Positions 41,388 to 49,668 are shown, counted from the first letter of the stretch. The stretch: 64,000 bases of DNA from Streptomyces adelaidensis (GCF_016598475.1 NZ_JAEMUX010000011.1:62001-126000), one strand, 5' to 3'. The notes: generated from the letters alone by a model not told the origin. Made by a program: numbers and translations.

Positions 41388-42152
41388 TCAGCCCTCGGCA
41401 CCCGCCGCATACACGCCGAACATCGCCCCCTGGGCATCACGCAGTACCGCGATGCGCCGACCGTCAGGCACCGAGGTGGGCTCCATGAGGACGGTGCCGG
41501 ACGCCTCGGTGGCGATCCGGGCCGTGTCCTCGACGTCCTCGACGGCGAAGTACGGCAGCCAGTGGGAGGGCACCTCGTGCGGGAACTTGTCGTCCATCGT
41601 GATCATGCCGCCGAAGTCGGCCCCGTCGATGCCCCACTGCGTGTACTGCCCGGCGGCGGTCACGCTCCAGCCGAACACCGTCGTGTAGAAGGCCTTGGCC
41701 CGCTCCGGCACACGGGTCAGCAGCTCCACCCAGCCGAGCGTGCCGGGCGCGTTGAACAGCCCGGCGCCGGGGAAGGACCGCGCCTGCCACAGCTGGAAGG
41801 CCGCGCCGCCCGGATCGAACGCCACCGCGAACCGCCCGATGTCGAAGACGTCCCTGGGCTCCAGGACGACCGCCCCGCCCGCCGCCCGTACCGCCCGCAC
41901 GGCCACGTCCGCGTCGTTCACCGCGAACGACACGTTCCAGGCGACCGGCTGCGACTCCTGATACAGCGGGGTGAGAGCGGCGACCGCCGCGTCACCGAGG
42001 TGCGCGACGCTGTAGCCGCCCGCCTCCTGGCGCGGATCGGTCTCCGGACGCCAGCCGAACAACTCCGTGTAGAACCGCTTGGCCGCCTCCGGATCGCTGG
42101 TGCCCAGCTCGGTCCAGCAGGGCCCGCCGGTCACCGGCTCTTCGAGCTTCAT
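41388..42152 (-). CDS. two-domain VOC (glyoxalase/bleomycin-resistance) protein
   Basis: 254 residues from ATG 42152 with GGGAGG upstream. Two tandem vicinal-oxygen-chelate modules: the first with PCWTELGTSDPEAAKRFYTE and GGAVVLEPRDVFDIGRFAVA, the second with GWVELLTRVPERAKAFYTTV and GTVLMEPTSVPDGRRIAVLR. The order and size match actinobacterial VOC proteins of unknown substrate (27 kDa-antigen-like Cfp30B group). Possible metal ligands (Glu in W-x-E-L) are present in both halves. It is cytosolic. A second, broken VOC gene lies 100 bases upstream. Confidence 0.85.
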   Translation of the reverse strand: MKLEEPVTGGPCWTELGTSDPEAAKRFYTELFGWRPETDPRQEAGGYSVAHLGDAAVAALTPLYQESQPVAWNVSFAVNDADVAVRAVRAAGGAVVLEPRDVFDIGRFAVAFDPGGAAFQLWQARSFPGAGLFNAPGTLGWVELLTRVPERAKAFYTTVFGWSVTAAGQYTQWGIDGADFGGMITMDDKFPHEVPSHWLPYFAVEDVEDTARIATEASGTVLMEPTSVPDGRRIAVLRDAQGAMFGVYAAGAEG

Positions 42153-42251
42153 CGCGTTCCTCCCGGAAGGGAATCGGGCACGACAATCCCCTTCCAGCAC
42201 GCTATGCCCGCGCTCCGGCCCCGGCCACCGGTGGTCGTCGACCGCCGGGGG

Positions 42252-42645
42252 TCAGATCCCCGGCCGGTACCGCAGCGGATGGTCCGCCGGGATCTCCACC
42301 AGCACGATCTCCGTACCGTCCGGGTCGGCGATCCACATCTCGATCAGCCCCCACGGCTCCTTCACCGGCGGCCGCCGCACCTCCACCCCGGCCGCCACCA
42401 GCTCCTCGTGCGCCGCCGTCACGTCCGCCACCTGGAGCCACAGCTTCCAAGCGGGCGACGGCGGCGTGTCCGAGCGACCGGCGACCTCCAGGAAACCGCC
42501 GCCGAGGAAGTAACACGACACCCCGGTGATCGCCCGTGCCGAACTCGCGGTGGACGGGCAGACCCAGTTGCCCGCCGTAGAAGGCGCGCGAACGCTCGGG
42601 GTCGGTGGGGCGGAGAAGGGTGCGGCTGCTGAGTACATGGATCAT
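42252..42645 (-). pseudogene. VOC-family protein with a single-base frameshift
   Basis: ATG 42645 begins MIHVLSSRTLLRPTDPERSR and AFYGGQLGLPVHREFGTGDH in one frame. From YFLGGGFLEVAGRSDTPPSP onward the family sequence continues in another frame to the stop at 42252 (EMWIADPDGTEIVLVEIPAD). One extra base near 42512-42513 explains the change. The intact protein would have about 130 residues and a single VOC fold, with the metal-binding Glu in EIVLVE kept. This could be a sequencing error as easily as a mutation. Confidence 0.75.
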
Positions 42646-42740
42646 GAGCCGAGCGTAGGTGCTCCGCTGGGGTGGCGGTGGGGGACTGTGGGTGGGAGGT
42701 GTCGTGTTCCGGGTGCGGGTCGTACGGGGCTGGGCGCGGG

Positions 42741-42764
42741 GTTCCCCGCACCCCTTACGGGGCC
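42741..42764. repeat. 24-bp Streptomyces-type repeat, copy 2
   Basis: GGTTCCCCGCACCCCTTACG plus GGGC matches 22 of 24 bases of the copy at 30083. CCCC-TTAC-GGGG forms a small hairpin. It lies in the gap between the broken VOC gene and the acetyltransferase gene. Confidence 0.75.
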
Positions 42765-42819
42765 CGGGATAGGCTCGCCTCCGCCCGAGCCGCACCGAGT
42801 GTCCGTCAGGAGCGCCCCC

Positions 42820-43359
42820 ATGGAAGCCGCCGCCACCGGCCTGACCTTCCGCGATGCCACCGACGCCGATGTGGACGCCCTCGTCGCGCTGATCGAGTCG
42901 GCGTACCGCGGGGACTCCAGCCGGGCCGGCTGGACCACCGAGGCGGACATCCTCGAAGGGCAGCGCACGGATCCCGAGGGCGTTCTCGAGGTCATCAAGT
43001 CGCCCGACAGCCGGCTGCTCACCGTCGAGCGAGACGGCACGGTCGTCGCCTGCTGTCAGCTCGAACACCGTGACGCCCGCGCCTACTTCGGGATGTTCGC
43101 GGTGAGCCCGGCCCTCCAGGGCGGCGGCCTCGGCAAGGTGATCATCGCCGAGGCCGAGCGGACCGCGCGCGAGACCTGGGGCGCCGAGGAGATGCACATG
43201 ACCGTGATCTCCGTACGGAACGACCTGATCGCCTGGTACGAGCGGCGCGGCTACCGCCGTACGGGACGGATGACCCCGTTCCCGTACGGCGACGAGCGCT
43301 TCGGCATCCCACAGCGGGACGACCTGCGGTTCGAGCTGCTGGTCAAGGAACTGTCGTAG
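42820..43359 (+). CDS. GNAT-family N-acetyltransferase
   Basis: 179 residues from ATG 42820 with AGGAG nine bases upstream; the open frame to 42526 overlaps the divergent VOC gene and the repeat. The GNAT fold is complete: LTFRDATDADVDALVALIES at the start, motif A with FAVSPALQGGGLGKVIIAEA (acetyl-CoA pyrophosphate loop QGGGLG), and motif B with VISVRNDLIAWYERRGYRRT. It acetylates an unknown amine in the cytosol. No antibiotic-resistance signature is apparent. Confidence 0.88.
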   Translation: MEAAATGLTFRDATDADVDALVALIESAYRGDSSRAGWTTEADILEGQRTDPEGVLEVIKSPDSRLLTVERDGTVVACCQLEHRDARAYFGMFAVSPALQGGGLGKVIIAEAERTARETWGAEEMHMTVISVRNDLIAWYERRGYRRTGRMTPFPYGDERFGIPQRDDLRFELLVKELS

Positions 43360-43390
43360 GCGGAACCGACGTAGGCGCGCACGCCGTCGC

Positions 43391-44074
43391 TCACGCCGTG
43401 AAGCGGCCCGTGCGTTTGATGTCGGGGTAGTCGGTCGTCGCGCCGTCCAGCTGCAGCGCGCGGACCAGCCGCAGATGGTCCTGGGTGTTCACGACCCAGC
43501 CGATGATCCGCAGATTCGCCTTGCGGGCCTTCTCGACGACCTCCAGGGTCAGCCGCCGGATGTTCAGTACGAGGGTGAGGGCGCCCACCGCGACCGCCCG
43601 GTCCACGACGTCGGGGCCGTAGCGGCTGGCGACCAGCGCGGTGCGTACGCCGGGGACGAGCCGGGCGATCTCGGCGACCGCCTCGTCGTGGAAGGAGAGC
43701 ACCTCCACCCGCCCCAGCAGGTCGCGCCGGTGCATGACCTCGGCGAGGGCGCGGGCCGCAGCCGTGTCCTTGATCTCGGCCTGGAGCGGTGCCCGTACCG
43801 CGTCCAGGACCTCCTCGAACGTGGGGACGCGTTCACCGCGGCCCGCGTCCAGGGCGCGCAGCTCGGCGAGGGTCTTGTCGGCGATCGGGCCCGTGCCGTC
43901 CGTCGTCCGGTCCACATCCGCGTCGTGCATGACGACGAGCGCGCCGTCCTTGCTCAGATGCAGATCGAGTTCGATGACGTCGAGGCCCGCGCGATCGGCG
44001 GCGACGAAGGAACGGAGGGTGTTCTCGGGTTCGACACCCATGACCCCGCGATGACCGATGGTGACGAAGTTCAA
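43391..44074 (-). CDS. glycerophosphodiester phosphodiesterase
   Basis: 227 residues if read from TTG 44074 (LNFVTIGHRGVMGVEPENTL); the open frame reaches 44365 but that part is Arg-rich and unlike the family. GDPD signatures: HRG near residue 8, the acidic pair in GLDVIELDLHLSKDGALVVM, the second His in HDADVDRTTDGTG, and metal ligand Glu in APLQAEIKD. It hydrolyses glycerophosphodiesters to glycerol-3-phosphate and an alcohol. It has no signal peptide in the chosen form, so it is cytosolic. The TTG start is my main uncertainty. Confidence 0.85.
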   Translation of the reverse strand: MNFVTIGHRGVMGVEPENTLRSFVAADRAGLDVIELDLHLSKDGALVVMHDADVDRTTDGTGPIADKTLAELRALDAGRGERVPTFEEVLDAVRAPLQAEIKDTAAARALAEVMHRRDLLGRVEVLSFHDEAVAEIARLVPGVRTALVASRYGPDVVDRAVAVGALTLVLNIRRLTLEVVEKARKANLRIIGWVVNTQDHLRLVRALQLDGATTDYPDIKRTGRFTA

Positions 44075-44486
44075 GGCTGACTCGCTTCCGTCGACGGCGG
44101 CTCGGCCCGCGTGACCGGGAAGGGGCGGCACGCGGCTGGGGCGCAGCGTAGTCCTCTCGCCGTGCGATGCATCCGTACGTGCACGGGCCCTTTCGAGCCG
44201 TGTCATGGCGTGTCGCATCGGAGAACAGGACCGTTTCCGCACCAGGCGCACGCGAATCGGGTCATCCCTGAGTGGGCGAGTCCGGCGCGCGTTGACCCCG
44301 CCGGTATGCCCGGACACCGCCCGCGCATGAATCGTGATCCGTGGGGCGTGTGACAGGAGATTCACCGGTTAGGTATGGGGAATGGCGGGAGGATTTCCGG
44401 TGGGGCCGCCCATGATCGGTCTTGCGGGAGGGAACCCTCCCTGCATACGGTGTCCTTACGAAAGGTTCTTCCGTGGAGGATGCGTC
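44075..44486. other. 412-base divergent intergenic region
   Basis: No credible gene is seen here between the divergent phosphodiesterase and DUF6421 genes. It holds a small inverted repeat GGGAGG-GAAC-CCTCCC at 44426-44441, 46 bases before the DUF6421 start, which could be an operator or a 5' leader hairpin. GTGACA at 44350 is a possible -35 without a good -10. Confidence 0.5.
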
Positions 44487-45884
44487 ATGACGGAAATTCT
44501 TGTGCAGATGGCTACGGAGGGCGGCGTTCCTCCGGTGGGTAGGGTGGTGGAGCATCCGGCCTGGCCCGTGCTCAAGGATGCCGTGGAGCGGATCCGGCCG
44601 TGGCAGTCCAAGGACGGCTCGATCGACTTCGACGCCGAGGGCGCCCCTGACCCGGCGGACGCCGACCTGGCCCTGCAGGGCGTGATCGCTGCCGTACGGG
44701 CGCTGTCCCCGCTGCTGCCGCACGACGCCGCGTACCATGAGGCGCTCGTCAAGGACCTGAGCCGCTGGGCCGACGACGGTTTCAAGGTGCCCGACTTCCT
44801 CGACTCGCTGCTGGCCTTCCAGCCCGCCGCGGGCCGGGCGGACGGCCTCCAGCATCTGGTCGTCTTCCCCATGTACACGCAGAACGGCAACCCCGACCGC
44901 AACCTCGAAGCGGTCGTCCTGCGCATGGTCTGGCCCGACTGGCTGGCCGAACTGGAGCGCACCCGCTACGACAACCCGCTGTTCTGCGGCATCACCTTCG
45001 AGGACTTCACCGCCGGGTACGACACCAACTCGGCCGTCCTCTTCCCGGAGACCATCGCCGTGCGCGAGGCCCCGGAGCGGTTCTCCTGGGGCGGCATCTT
45101 CTGCGACCGCGAGGCCGCCCGCTTCCGCCGGGTCACCGAGGCCGCCGTCGACATCCTCGGCCTCGAACTGCCCGACGACATCAGCGAGCTGGTCGGCGAC
45201 CAGAAGCGCTGCGAGGAGGCCTTCGTCCTGTGGGACATGGTCCACGACCGCACCCACAGCCACGGCGACCTGCCCTTCGACCCCTTCATGATCAAACAGC
45301 GCCAGCCGTTCTGGATGTACGGCCTCGAAGAGCTGCGCTGCGACCTCACCGCCTTCAAGGAGGCCGTGAAGCTGGAGGGCGACGGCGTCCCGCAGGCCCG
45401 CGACGTGCAGTACGCGATGCTCTTCGACCGCATGTTCCGCTTCCCGGTCACCGGTGAGCGCGTCCGCAACTACGACGGCCTCGGCGGCCAGCTCCTCTTC
45501 GCCTACCTCCACAAGCACGACGTCGTCCGCTGGACCGACAACAAGCTGCACATCGACTGGCGGCGCGCCCCACAGGTCACCAACCAGCTCTGCGCCGACA
45601 TCGAGCAGCTCTACCGAGACGGCATCGACCGCCCGAAGCTCGTCCACTGGTTCGCCGGGTACGAGCTGGTCGCCGGCTACCTCGCCCCGCACCCCGGCTC
45701 CCGCTGGGCCAAGGGCCCAGACGCCCTGGACCTGTCGCAGCCGCCCCGCAAACTCGTCGACGAGGTGCTTCCGGACGAGTTTCCGCTCAGCATGTTCTAT
45801 GAGGCGCTCGCCAAGAAGCTGAAGCATGTGATCGCCTCCACCAAGGGCATCACCGCGGCGAACGCCGAGCGGGCCGCCGCATGA
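44487..45884 (+). CDS. DUF6421 family protein
   Basis: 465 residues from ATG 44487 with GGAGGA six bases upstream. It is soluble and conserved across Streptomyces, but its function is unknown. A cluster H253-DRT-H257-S-H259 in VLWDMVHDRTHSHGDLPF, followed by E281/E282 in WMYGLEELRCDL, could bind a metal in the manner of HxxxH...E hydrolases; this is only an inference. Other blocks are LVVFPMYTQNGNPDRNLEAV and FCGITFEDFTAGYDTNSAVL. The stop overlaps the next start (ATGA), and the SDR gene overlaps the aldolase gene (GTGA), so the three proteins are made in a coupled operon. Confidence 0.78.
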   Translation: MTEILVQMATEGGVPPVGRVVEHPAWPVLKDAVERIRPWQSKDGSIDFDAEGAPDPADADLALQGVIAAVRALSPLLPHDAAYHEALVKDLSRWADDGFKVPDFLDSLLAFQPAAGRADGLQHLVVFPMYTQNGNPDRNLEAVVLRMVWPDWLAELERTRYDNPLFCGITFEDFTAGYDTNSAVLFPETIAVREAPERFSWGGIFCDREAARFRRVTEAAVDILGLELPDDISELVGDQKRCEEAFVLWDMVHDRTHSHGDLPFDPFMIKQRQPFWMYGLEELRCDLTAFKEAVKLEGDGVPQARDVQYAMLFDRMFRFPVTGERVRNYDGLGGQLLFAYLHKHDVVRWTDNKLHIDWRRAPQVTNQLCADIEQLYRDGIDRPKLVHWFAGYELVAGYLAPHPGSRWAKGPDALDLSQPPRKLVDEVLPDEFPLSMFYEALAKKLKHVIASTKGITAANAERAAA

Positions 45885-46684
45885 GCGCCCGAAACGTGGA
45901 CGTCGTGGACGCTGCTACGGAGGCGAAGATCATGGGCAACGGCAACGGTGCACTGAGCGGCGCGGTGATCGCGGTGGCGGGCGCGGGCGGGCCCGCGGGC
46001 CGGGCGGCACTGGTACGGCTCGCCGAGGCGGGAGCGACCGTCGTCGGCTCCGACAACGACCCCGAGCGGCTCTTCGAGGCCGTGGACGCGGCCCGGTACG
46101 CGCAGGGCGGCGCCACCGTCGTGGGCGACACGGTCGATCTCCTCGACCTCCAGTCGACCCGCGACTGGGCCACCCGCGTGGAGAAGGACTTCGGCCGGGT
46201 CGACGGGCTCGTCCACCTCGTCGGTGGCTGGCGCGGCAGCGAGACCTTCACCAGGACCAGCCTCGACGACTGGGACTTCCTGGAGATGCTGCTCATCCGC
46301 ACCGTGCAGCACACCTCCCTCGCCTTCCACGAGGCCCTCCAGCGCAGCGAGCGCGGCCGGTACGTCCTGATCAGCGCGGCCGGCGCCACCAGGCCCACCG
46401 CGGGCAACGCCGCCTATGCCGCCGCCAAGGCCGCCGCCGAGGCGTGGACACTGGCCACGGCGGACTACTTCCGCAAGGCCGGCGGACCGGAGGGGCCGAC
46501 CTCCGCGGCTGCCATCCTGGTCGTGAAGGCGTTGGTGCACGACGCGATGCGCGCCGAGCGCCCCAACGCGAAGTTCGCGGGATTCACCGACGTCAAGGAG
46601 CTGGCCGAGGCCATCGTCGGCGTCTGGGAGAAGCCCGCCGCCGAAGTGAACGGGAACCGTCTGTGGCTGACCGACAAGCCGTGA
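45881..46684 (+). CDS. SDR-family oxidoreductase
   Basis: 267 residues. Short-chain dehydrogenase fold: an altered nucleotide motif AVIAVAGAGGPAGRAALVRL (GxGGPxG in place of TGxxxGxG), the LVHLVGGW beta-4 region (NNAG position), Ser in YVLISAAGA, and the active-site Tyr-Lys pair in GNAAYAAAKAAAEAW. The modified glycine motif is typical of a Streptomyces SDR group found beside DUF6421. It starts in an ATGA overlap with DUF6421 and ends in a GTGA overlap with the aldolase, so it likely acts on a related metabolite. The cofactor and substrate are unknown. Confidence 0.88.
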   Translation: MSARNVDVVDAATEAKIMGNGNGALSGAVIAVAGAGGPAGRAALVRLAEAGATVVGSDNDPERLFEAVDAARYAQGGATVVGDTVDLLDLQSTRDWATRVEKDFGRVDGLVHLVGGWRGSETFTRTSLDDWDFLEMLLIRTVQHTSLAFHEALQRSERGRYVLISAAGATRPTAGNAAYAAAKAAAEAWTLATADYFRKAGGPEGPTSAAAILVVKALVHDAMRAERPNAKFAGFTDVKELAEAIVGVWEKPAAEVNGNRLWLTDKP

Positions 46685-47760
46685 ACCCTCCGAAGGCCCC
46701 TTGTACGGCGGCCCGACGTCATCACGACCCGGAGATCCGCGGTTTCGCCAGCGACAACTACGCGGGGGCCCACCCCGAGGTGCTCGCCGCCCTGGCCGTG
46801 GCCAACGGCGGGCACCAGGTCGCGTACGGCGAGGACCAGTACACCGAGAACCTCCAGCGGATCGTCCGCAGCCACTTCGGCGCCACCGCCGAGGCGTTCC
46901 CCGTCTTCAACGGCACCGGCGCCAACGTCGTCGCGCTCCAGGCGGTCACCGACCGCTGGGGCGCGGTGATCTGCGCCGAGAGCGCCCACATCCACGTGGA
47001 CGAGTGCGGGGCGCCGGAGCGGATCGGCGGGCTGAAGCTGCTCACCGTGCCCACCCCCGACGGCAAGCTCACCCCCGAGCTGATCGACCGGCAGGCGTAC
47101 GGCTGGGAGGACGAGCACCGGGCGATGCCCCAGGTCGTCTCGATCACCCAGAGCACCGAGCTCGGCACCCTCTACACGCCCGACGAGATCCGCGCGATCT
47201 GCGAACACGCCCACGCGCACGGCATGAAGGTGCACCTGGACGGCTCCCGGATAGCGAACGCGGCCGCCTCCCTGGACGTCCCGATGCGTACGTTCACCAA
47301 CGCGGTCGGCGTCGATCTCCTCTCCCTGGGCGGGACGAAGAACGGCGCGCTGTTCGGCGAGGCGGTCGTGGTCATCAACCAGGACGCGGTCAGTCACATG
47401 AAGCACCTGCGCAAGCTGTCCATGCAGCTCGCCTCCAAGATGCGCTTCGTGTCCGTGCAGTTGGAGGCGCTGCTCGCCAAGGATCTCTGGCTGCGCAACG
47501 CCCGTCACGCCAACGAGATGGCCCAGCGGCTCGCCGAGGGCGTCCGCGCGGTCCACGGCGTGGGGATCCTCCACCCGGTCCGGGCCAACGCGGTCTTCGC
47601 CCGCCTCCCGCACGACGTGAGCGAACGCCTCCAGAAGCGCTACCGCTTCTACTTCTGGGACGAGGCCGCCGGCGACGTCCGCTGGATGTGCTCCTTCGAC
47701 ACGACCGAGGAGGACGTGGACGGGTTCGTGGCGGCGCTCAAGGAGGAGATGGCGCGCTGA
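46681..47760 (+). CDS. low-specificity L-threonine aldolase-family PLP enzyme
   Basis: 359 residues from GTG 46681, overlapping the SDR stop. A fold-type I PLP enzyme: GFASDNYAGAHPEVLAAL and YGEDQYTENLQRIVRSHFGA at the N terminus, ESAHIHVDECGAPERIGGLK, the cofactor-ring Asp in KVHLDGSRIANAAASLD, and the Schiff-base Lys in DLLSLGGTKNGALFGEAVVV. Family enzymes cleave beta-hydroxy amino acids to glycine and an aldehyde, or act as aromatic amino-acid beta-eliminating lyases. It is cytosolic. The operon with an SDR suggests oxidation or reduction of a hydroxy or aldehyde product. Confidence 0.88.
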   Translation: MNPPKAPCTAARRHHDPEIRGFASDNYAGAHPEVLAALAVANGGHQVAYGEDQYTENLQRIVRSHFGATAEAFPVFNGTGANVVALQAVTDRWGAVICAESAHIHVDECGAPERIGGLKLLTVPTPDGKLTPELIDRQAYGWEDEHRAMPQVVSITQSTELGTLYTPDEIRAICEHAHAHGMKVHLDGSRIANAAASLDVPMRTFTNAVGVDLLSLGGTKNGALFGEAVVVINQDAVSHMKHLRKLSMQLASKMRFVSVQLEALLAKDLWLRNARHANEMAQRLAEGVRAVHGVGILHPVRANAVFARLPHDVSERLQKRYRFYFWDEAAGDVRWMCSFDTTEEDVDGFVAALKEEMAR

Positions 47761-47783
47761 GCCGTGCAGGCCTCGCAATGACT

Positions 47784-47842
47784 GCATAAATATGCGGGCA
47801 TCGGAAAATGTATTGACGATCGGGTGATCGACTTTCTATGCT
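47784..47842 (+). promoter_or_regulatory. leaderless promoter with upstream AT-rich palindrome
   Basis: TTGACG (47813-47818) and TATGCT (47837-47842) are 18 bases apart. The -10 ends 8 bases before ATG 47851, so transcription should begin at or next to the start codon. Upstream, GCATA-AA-TATGC (47784-47795) is a perfect palindrome that could bind a regulator; ArgR boxes have a similar look. Confidence 0.65.
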
Positions 47843-47850
47843 CTGCGGAC

Positions 47851-48444
47851 ATGGAGCTCATCCAGCAAACCCCCGACCTGTCCGCATATCTGGCCGCCGA
47901 TGAGGTGATCGACCATGACCACCCCCGGATACGCGAGACGGCCGCGCAGCTCGCCAAGGACGCGACCGACTCGTATGACTATGCGCGAGTGGCGTACGAG
48001 TTCGTGCGCGACACCATTCCCCACTCGGCCGACTCGGGCGACCTCCGTGTCACCTGGCGTGCCTCCGACGTCCTGGAGCAGGGCACCGGTATCTGCTACG
48101 CCAAGGCCCACGCGCTGACCGCGCTGCTGCGCGCCGAGGACATCCCCACCGCGCTCTGCTACCAGCGGCTCGCGCACGACGACGGCGACGGACACGCCGT
48201 ACACGGCCTGGTCGCCGTGCGCTTCAACGGGGACTGGCACCGCCAGGACCCGCGCGGCAACAAGCCGGGCGTGAACGCCCGGTTCTCCCTGACGGGTGAG
48301 CGACTGGCCTGGGTACCCGACCCGCAGCTGGACGAGGTGGACTACCCGGACCTGTACGCCGAACCGCACCCGGCCGTCCTCGGAGCCCTCCGGGCCGCCC
48401 CGGACCGCCCGCATCTCTGGCGCACGCTCCCCGTCGCACTCTGA
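47851..48444 (+). CDS. transglutaminase-like (papain-fold) protein
   Basis: 197 residues from ATG 47851; an earlier in-frame GTG (47824) lies within the promoter. The transglutaminase core triad is visible: Cys in LEQGTGICYAKAHALTALLR, His in DGHAVHGLVAVRFNG, and Asp in WHRQDPRGNK. Typical of small cytosolic bacterial transglutaminase-like hydrolases or amidases; true protein cross-linking is unlikely. The mRNA is probably leaderless. A 9-bp hairpin follows. It stands alone. Confidence 0.85.
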   Translation: MELIQQTPDLSAYLAADEVIDHDHPRIRETAAQLAKDATDSYDYARVAYEFVRDTIPHSADSGDLRVTWRASDVLEQGTGICYAKAHALTALLRAEDIPTALCYQRLAHDDGDGHAVHGLVAVRFNGDWHRQDPRGNKPGVNARFSLTGERLAWVPDPQLDEVDYPDLYAEPHPAVLGALRAAPDRPHLWRTLPVAL

Positions 48445-48486
48445 GGTGCCGCGCGGGCGCCGGTTTCTGTGACGCGTCTGTTGCCG

Positions 48487-48510
48487 GAGCTGTGGCTTCC
48501 ACCACAGCTC
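48487..48510 (+). terminator. terminator after the transglutaminase-like gene
   Basis: GAGCTGTGG (48487-48495) and CCACAGCTC (48502-48510) form a perfect 9-bp stem with a 6-base loop, 43 bases after the stop codon. Confidence 0.7.
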
Positions 48511-48539
48511 GTCCCGAGGGGAAGTGATCGACTCGGCGG

Positions 48540-48713
48540 ATGCGTGAGACGGGGAGAGCTCGGCGGTTGCTGGAGCGTTCGGATCGTCACCGGAGAGCCG
48601 ACATCGGGGTGGCCGTACTACTGGTCGCCATGGACCTGCTCGTCGTCGGCATGATCCTGATCGTCGGGACGGAGGGCGTCTTCACCGAGGACTGGCTGCC
48701 GTACCGGGGATGA
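48540..48713 (+). CDS. small membrane protein A (57 residues)
   Basis: MRETGRARRLLERSDRHRRA is followed by one hydrophobic helix (DIGVAVLLVAMDLLVVGMIL) and a short tail EGVFTEDWLPYRG. A positively charged N terminus ahead of the helix suggests the N terminus stays inside. ATG 48540 lacks a strong ribosome site. Its TGA overlaps the ATG of the next small frame (ATGA). The two could be a coupled pair or the halves of one two-helix or three-helix protein (similar in outline to DUF6234) split by a frameshift. Function unknown. Confidence 0.5.
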   Translation: MRETGRARRLLERSDRHRRADIGVAVLLVAMDLLVVGMILIVGTEGVFTEDWLPYRG

Positions 48714-48892
48714 TGGACCAGGACGGCGCGAGCTATCAGCACAACTCCGTCGTGTTCCTGTACCAATTGGCGGTCGGCAGTGCGGGTCTCGCCCTGCTCT
48801 GCAGGCTGTGGCTGACCGCCGCGGCGCAACTGGTCGTGCTCAACTTCGGGGCGGGCTTCATAGGTTCCCTGGCCACGTACTGGAACCCGTGA
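48710..48892 (+). CDS. small membrane protein B (60 residues)
   Basis: MMDQDGASYQHNSVVFLYQL opens a protein with two hydrophobic stretches (FLYQLAVGSAGLALLCRLWL; AAQLVVLNFGAGFIGSLATY) ending TYWNP. It overlaps the stop of the preceding small gene (ATGA). Its amino-acid composition suits a membrane protein, which antisense artefacts rarely do. See the previous entry for the split-gene alternative. It ends 47 bases before the convergent acyltransferase gene. Confidence 0.5.
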   Translation: MMDQDGASYQHNSVVFLYQLAVGSAGLALLCRLWLTAAAQLVVLNFGAGFIGSLATYWNP

Positions 48893-48939
48893 GCCCCTCG
48901 ACGTACCGGAGGTCCGTGAAGCCCGCGCCGGTCGAGCGG

Positions 48940-49668
48940 TCAGCGGGCCTCGGCCTCGCGGACCTGTTCCGGGGTCGGGGCCGTGCCGCCGAGGTGGGCG
49001 GGCATCCACCAGGTGTCGTCCGGACCCTTGGGGCGCACCGGATAGGCGCGCTGGGCGGCCTCCAGCAACTCCTGGACGCGCTCGCGCACCTGACGGGTGA
49101 TGGCACCCGCGTACTTGTCCTTCGAAGCCTCTATCGCCTCGCCGACCCGGATGGTGATCGGGGTGTGGCTGCGCTTGAAGTTGCGCGGGTGGCCCTTGGT
49201 CCACAGCCGCTGGGTGCCCCACACGGCCATCGGGATCACCGGGACGCCCGCCTCCTGGGCCAGCCGGGCGGCACCCGACTTGAAGCTCTTCAGGGTGAAC
49301 GACTGCGAGATGGTGGCCTCGGGGAAGACCCCGATGATCTCGCCGGAGCGCAGCGAGTCCAGCGCGTGGGCGTAAGCCGCCTCGCCCTGCTTGCGGTCCA
49401 CCGGGATGTGCCGCATGTTGCGCATCAGCGGACCGGAGACCTTGTGCCGGAACACCGCCTCCTTGGCCATGAAACGCACCAGACGCTTCTGCGGCAGCGC
49501 CGCCAGGCCGTCGAAGATGAAGTCCAGATAGCTGATGTGATTACTCACCAGCACGGCGCCGCCCGAGCGCGGAATGTTCTCCGACCCCTTGCAGTCGATC
49601 TTCAGGTCCCACGCCTTGAACAGAGTCATGGCGAGACCGATCGCGGGGCGGTAGACAAGCTCTGCCAT
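48940..49668 (-). CDS. 1-acyl-sn-glycerol-3-phosphate acyltransferase family protein
   Basis: 242 residues from ATG 49668 (MAELVYRPAIGLAMTLFKAW). PlsC landmarks: block I NHISYLDF (NHx4D), block II/III region KRLVRFMAKEAVF, and block III FPEATIS, followed by VPVIPMAVWGTQRL. It transfers an acyl chain to lysophosphatidate or a related lysophospholipid at the inner membrane face. It is of the actinobacterial type with a C-terminal extension ending PAHLGGTAPTPEQVREAEAR. It is monocistronic. Confidence 0.9.
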   Translation of the reverse strand: MAELVYRPAIGLAMTLFKAWDLKIDCKGSENIPRSGGAVLVSNHISYLDFIFDGLAALPQKRLVRFMAKEAVFRHKVSGPLMRNMRHIPVDRKQGEAAYAHALDSLRSGEIIGVFPEATISQSFTLKSFKSGAARLAQEAGVPVIPMAVWGTQRLWTKGHPRNFKRSHTPITIRVGEAIEASKDKYAGAITRQVRERVQELLEAAQRAYPVRPKGPDDTWWMPAHLGGTAPTPEQVREAEAR

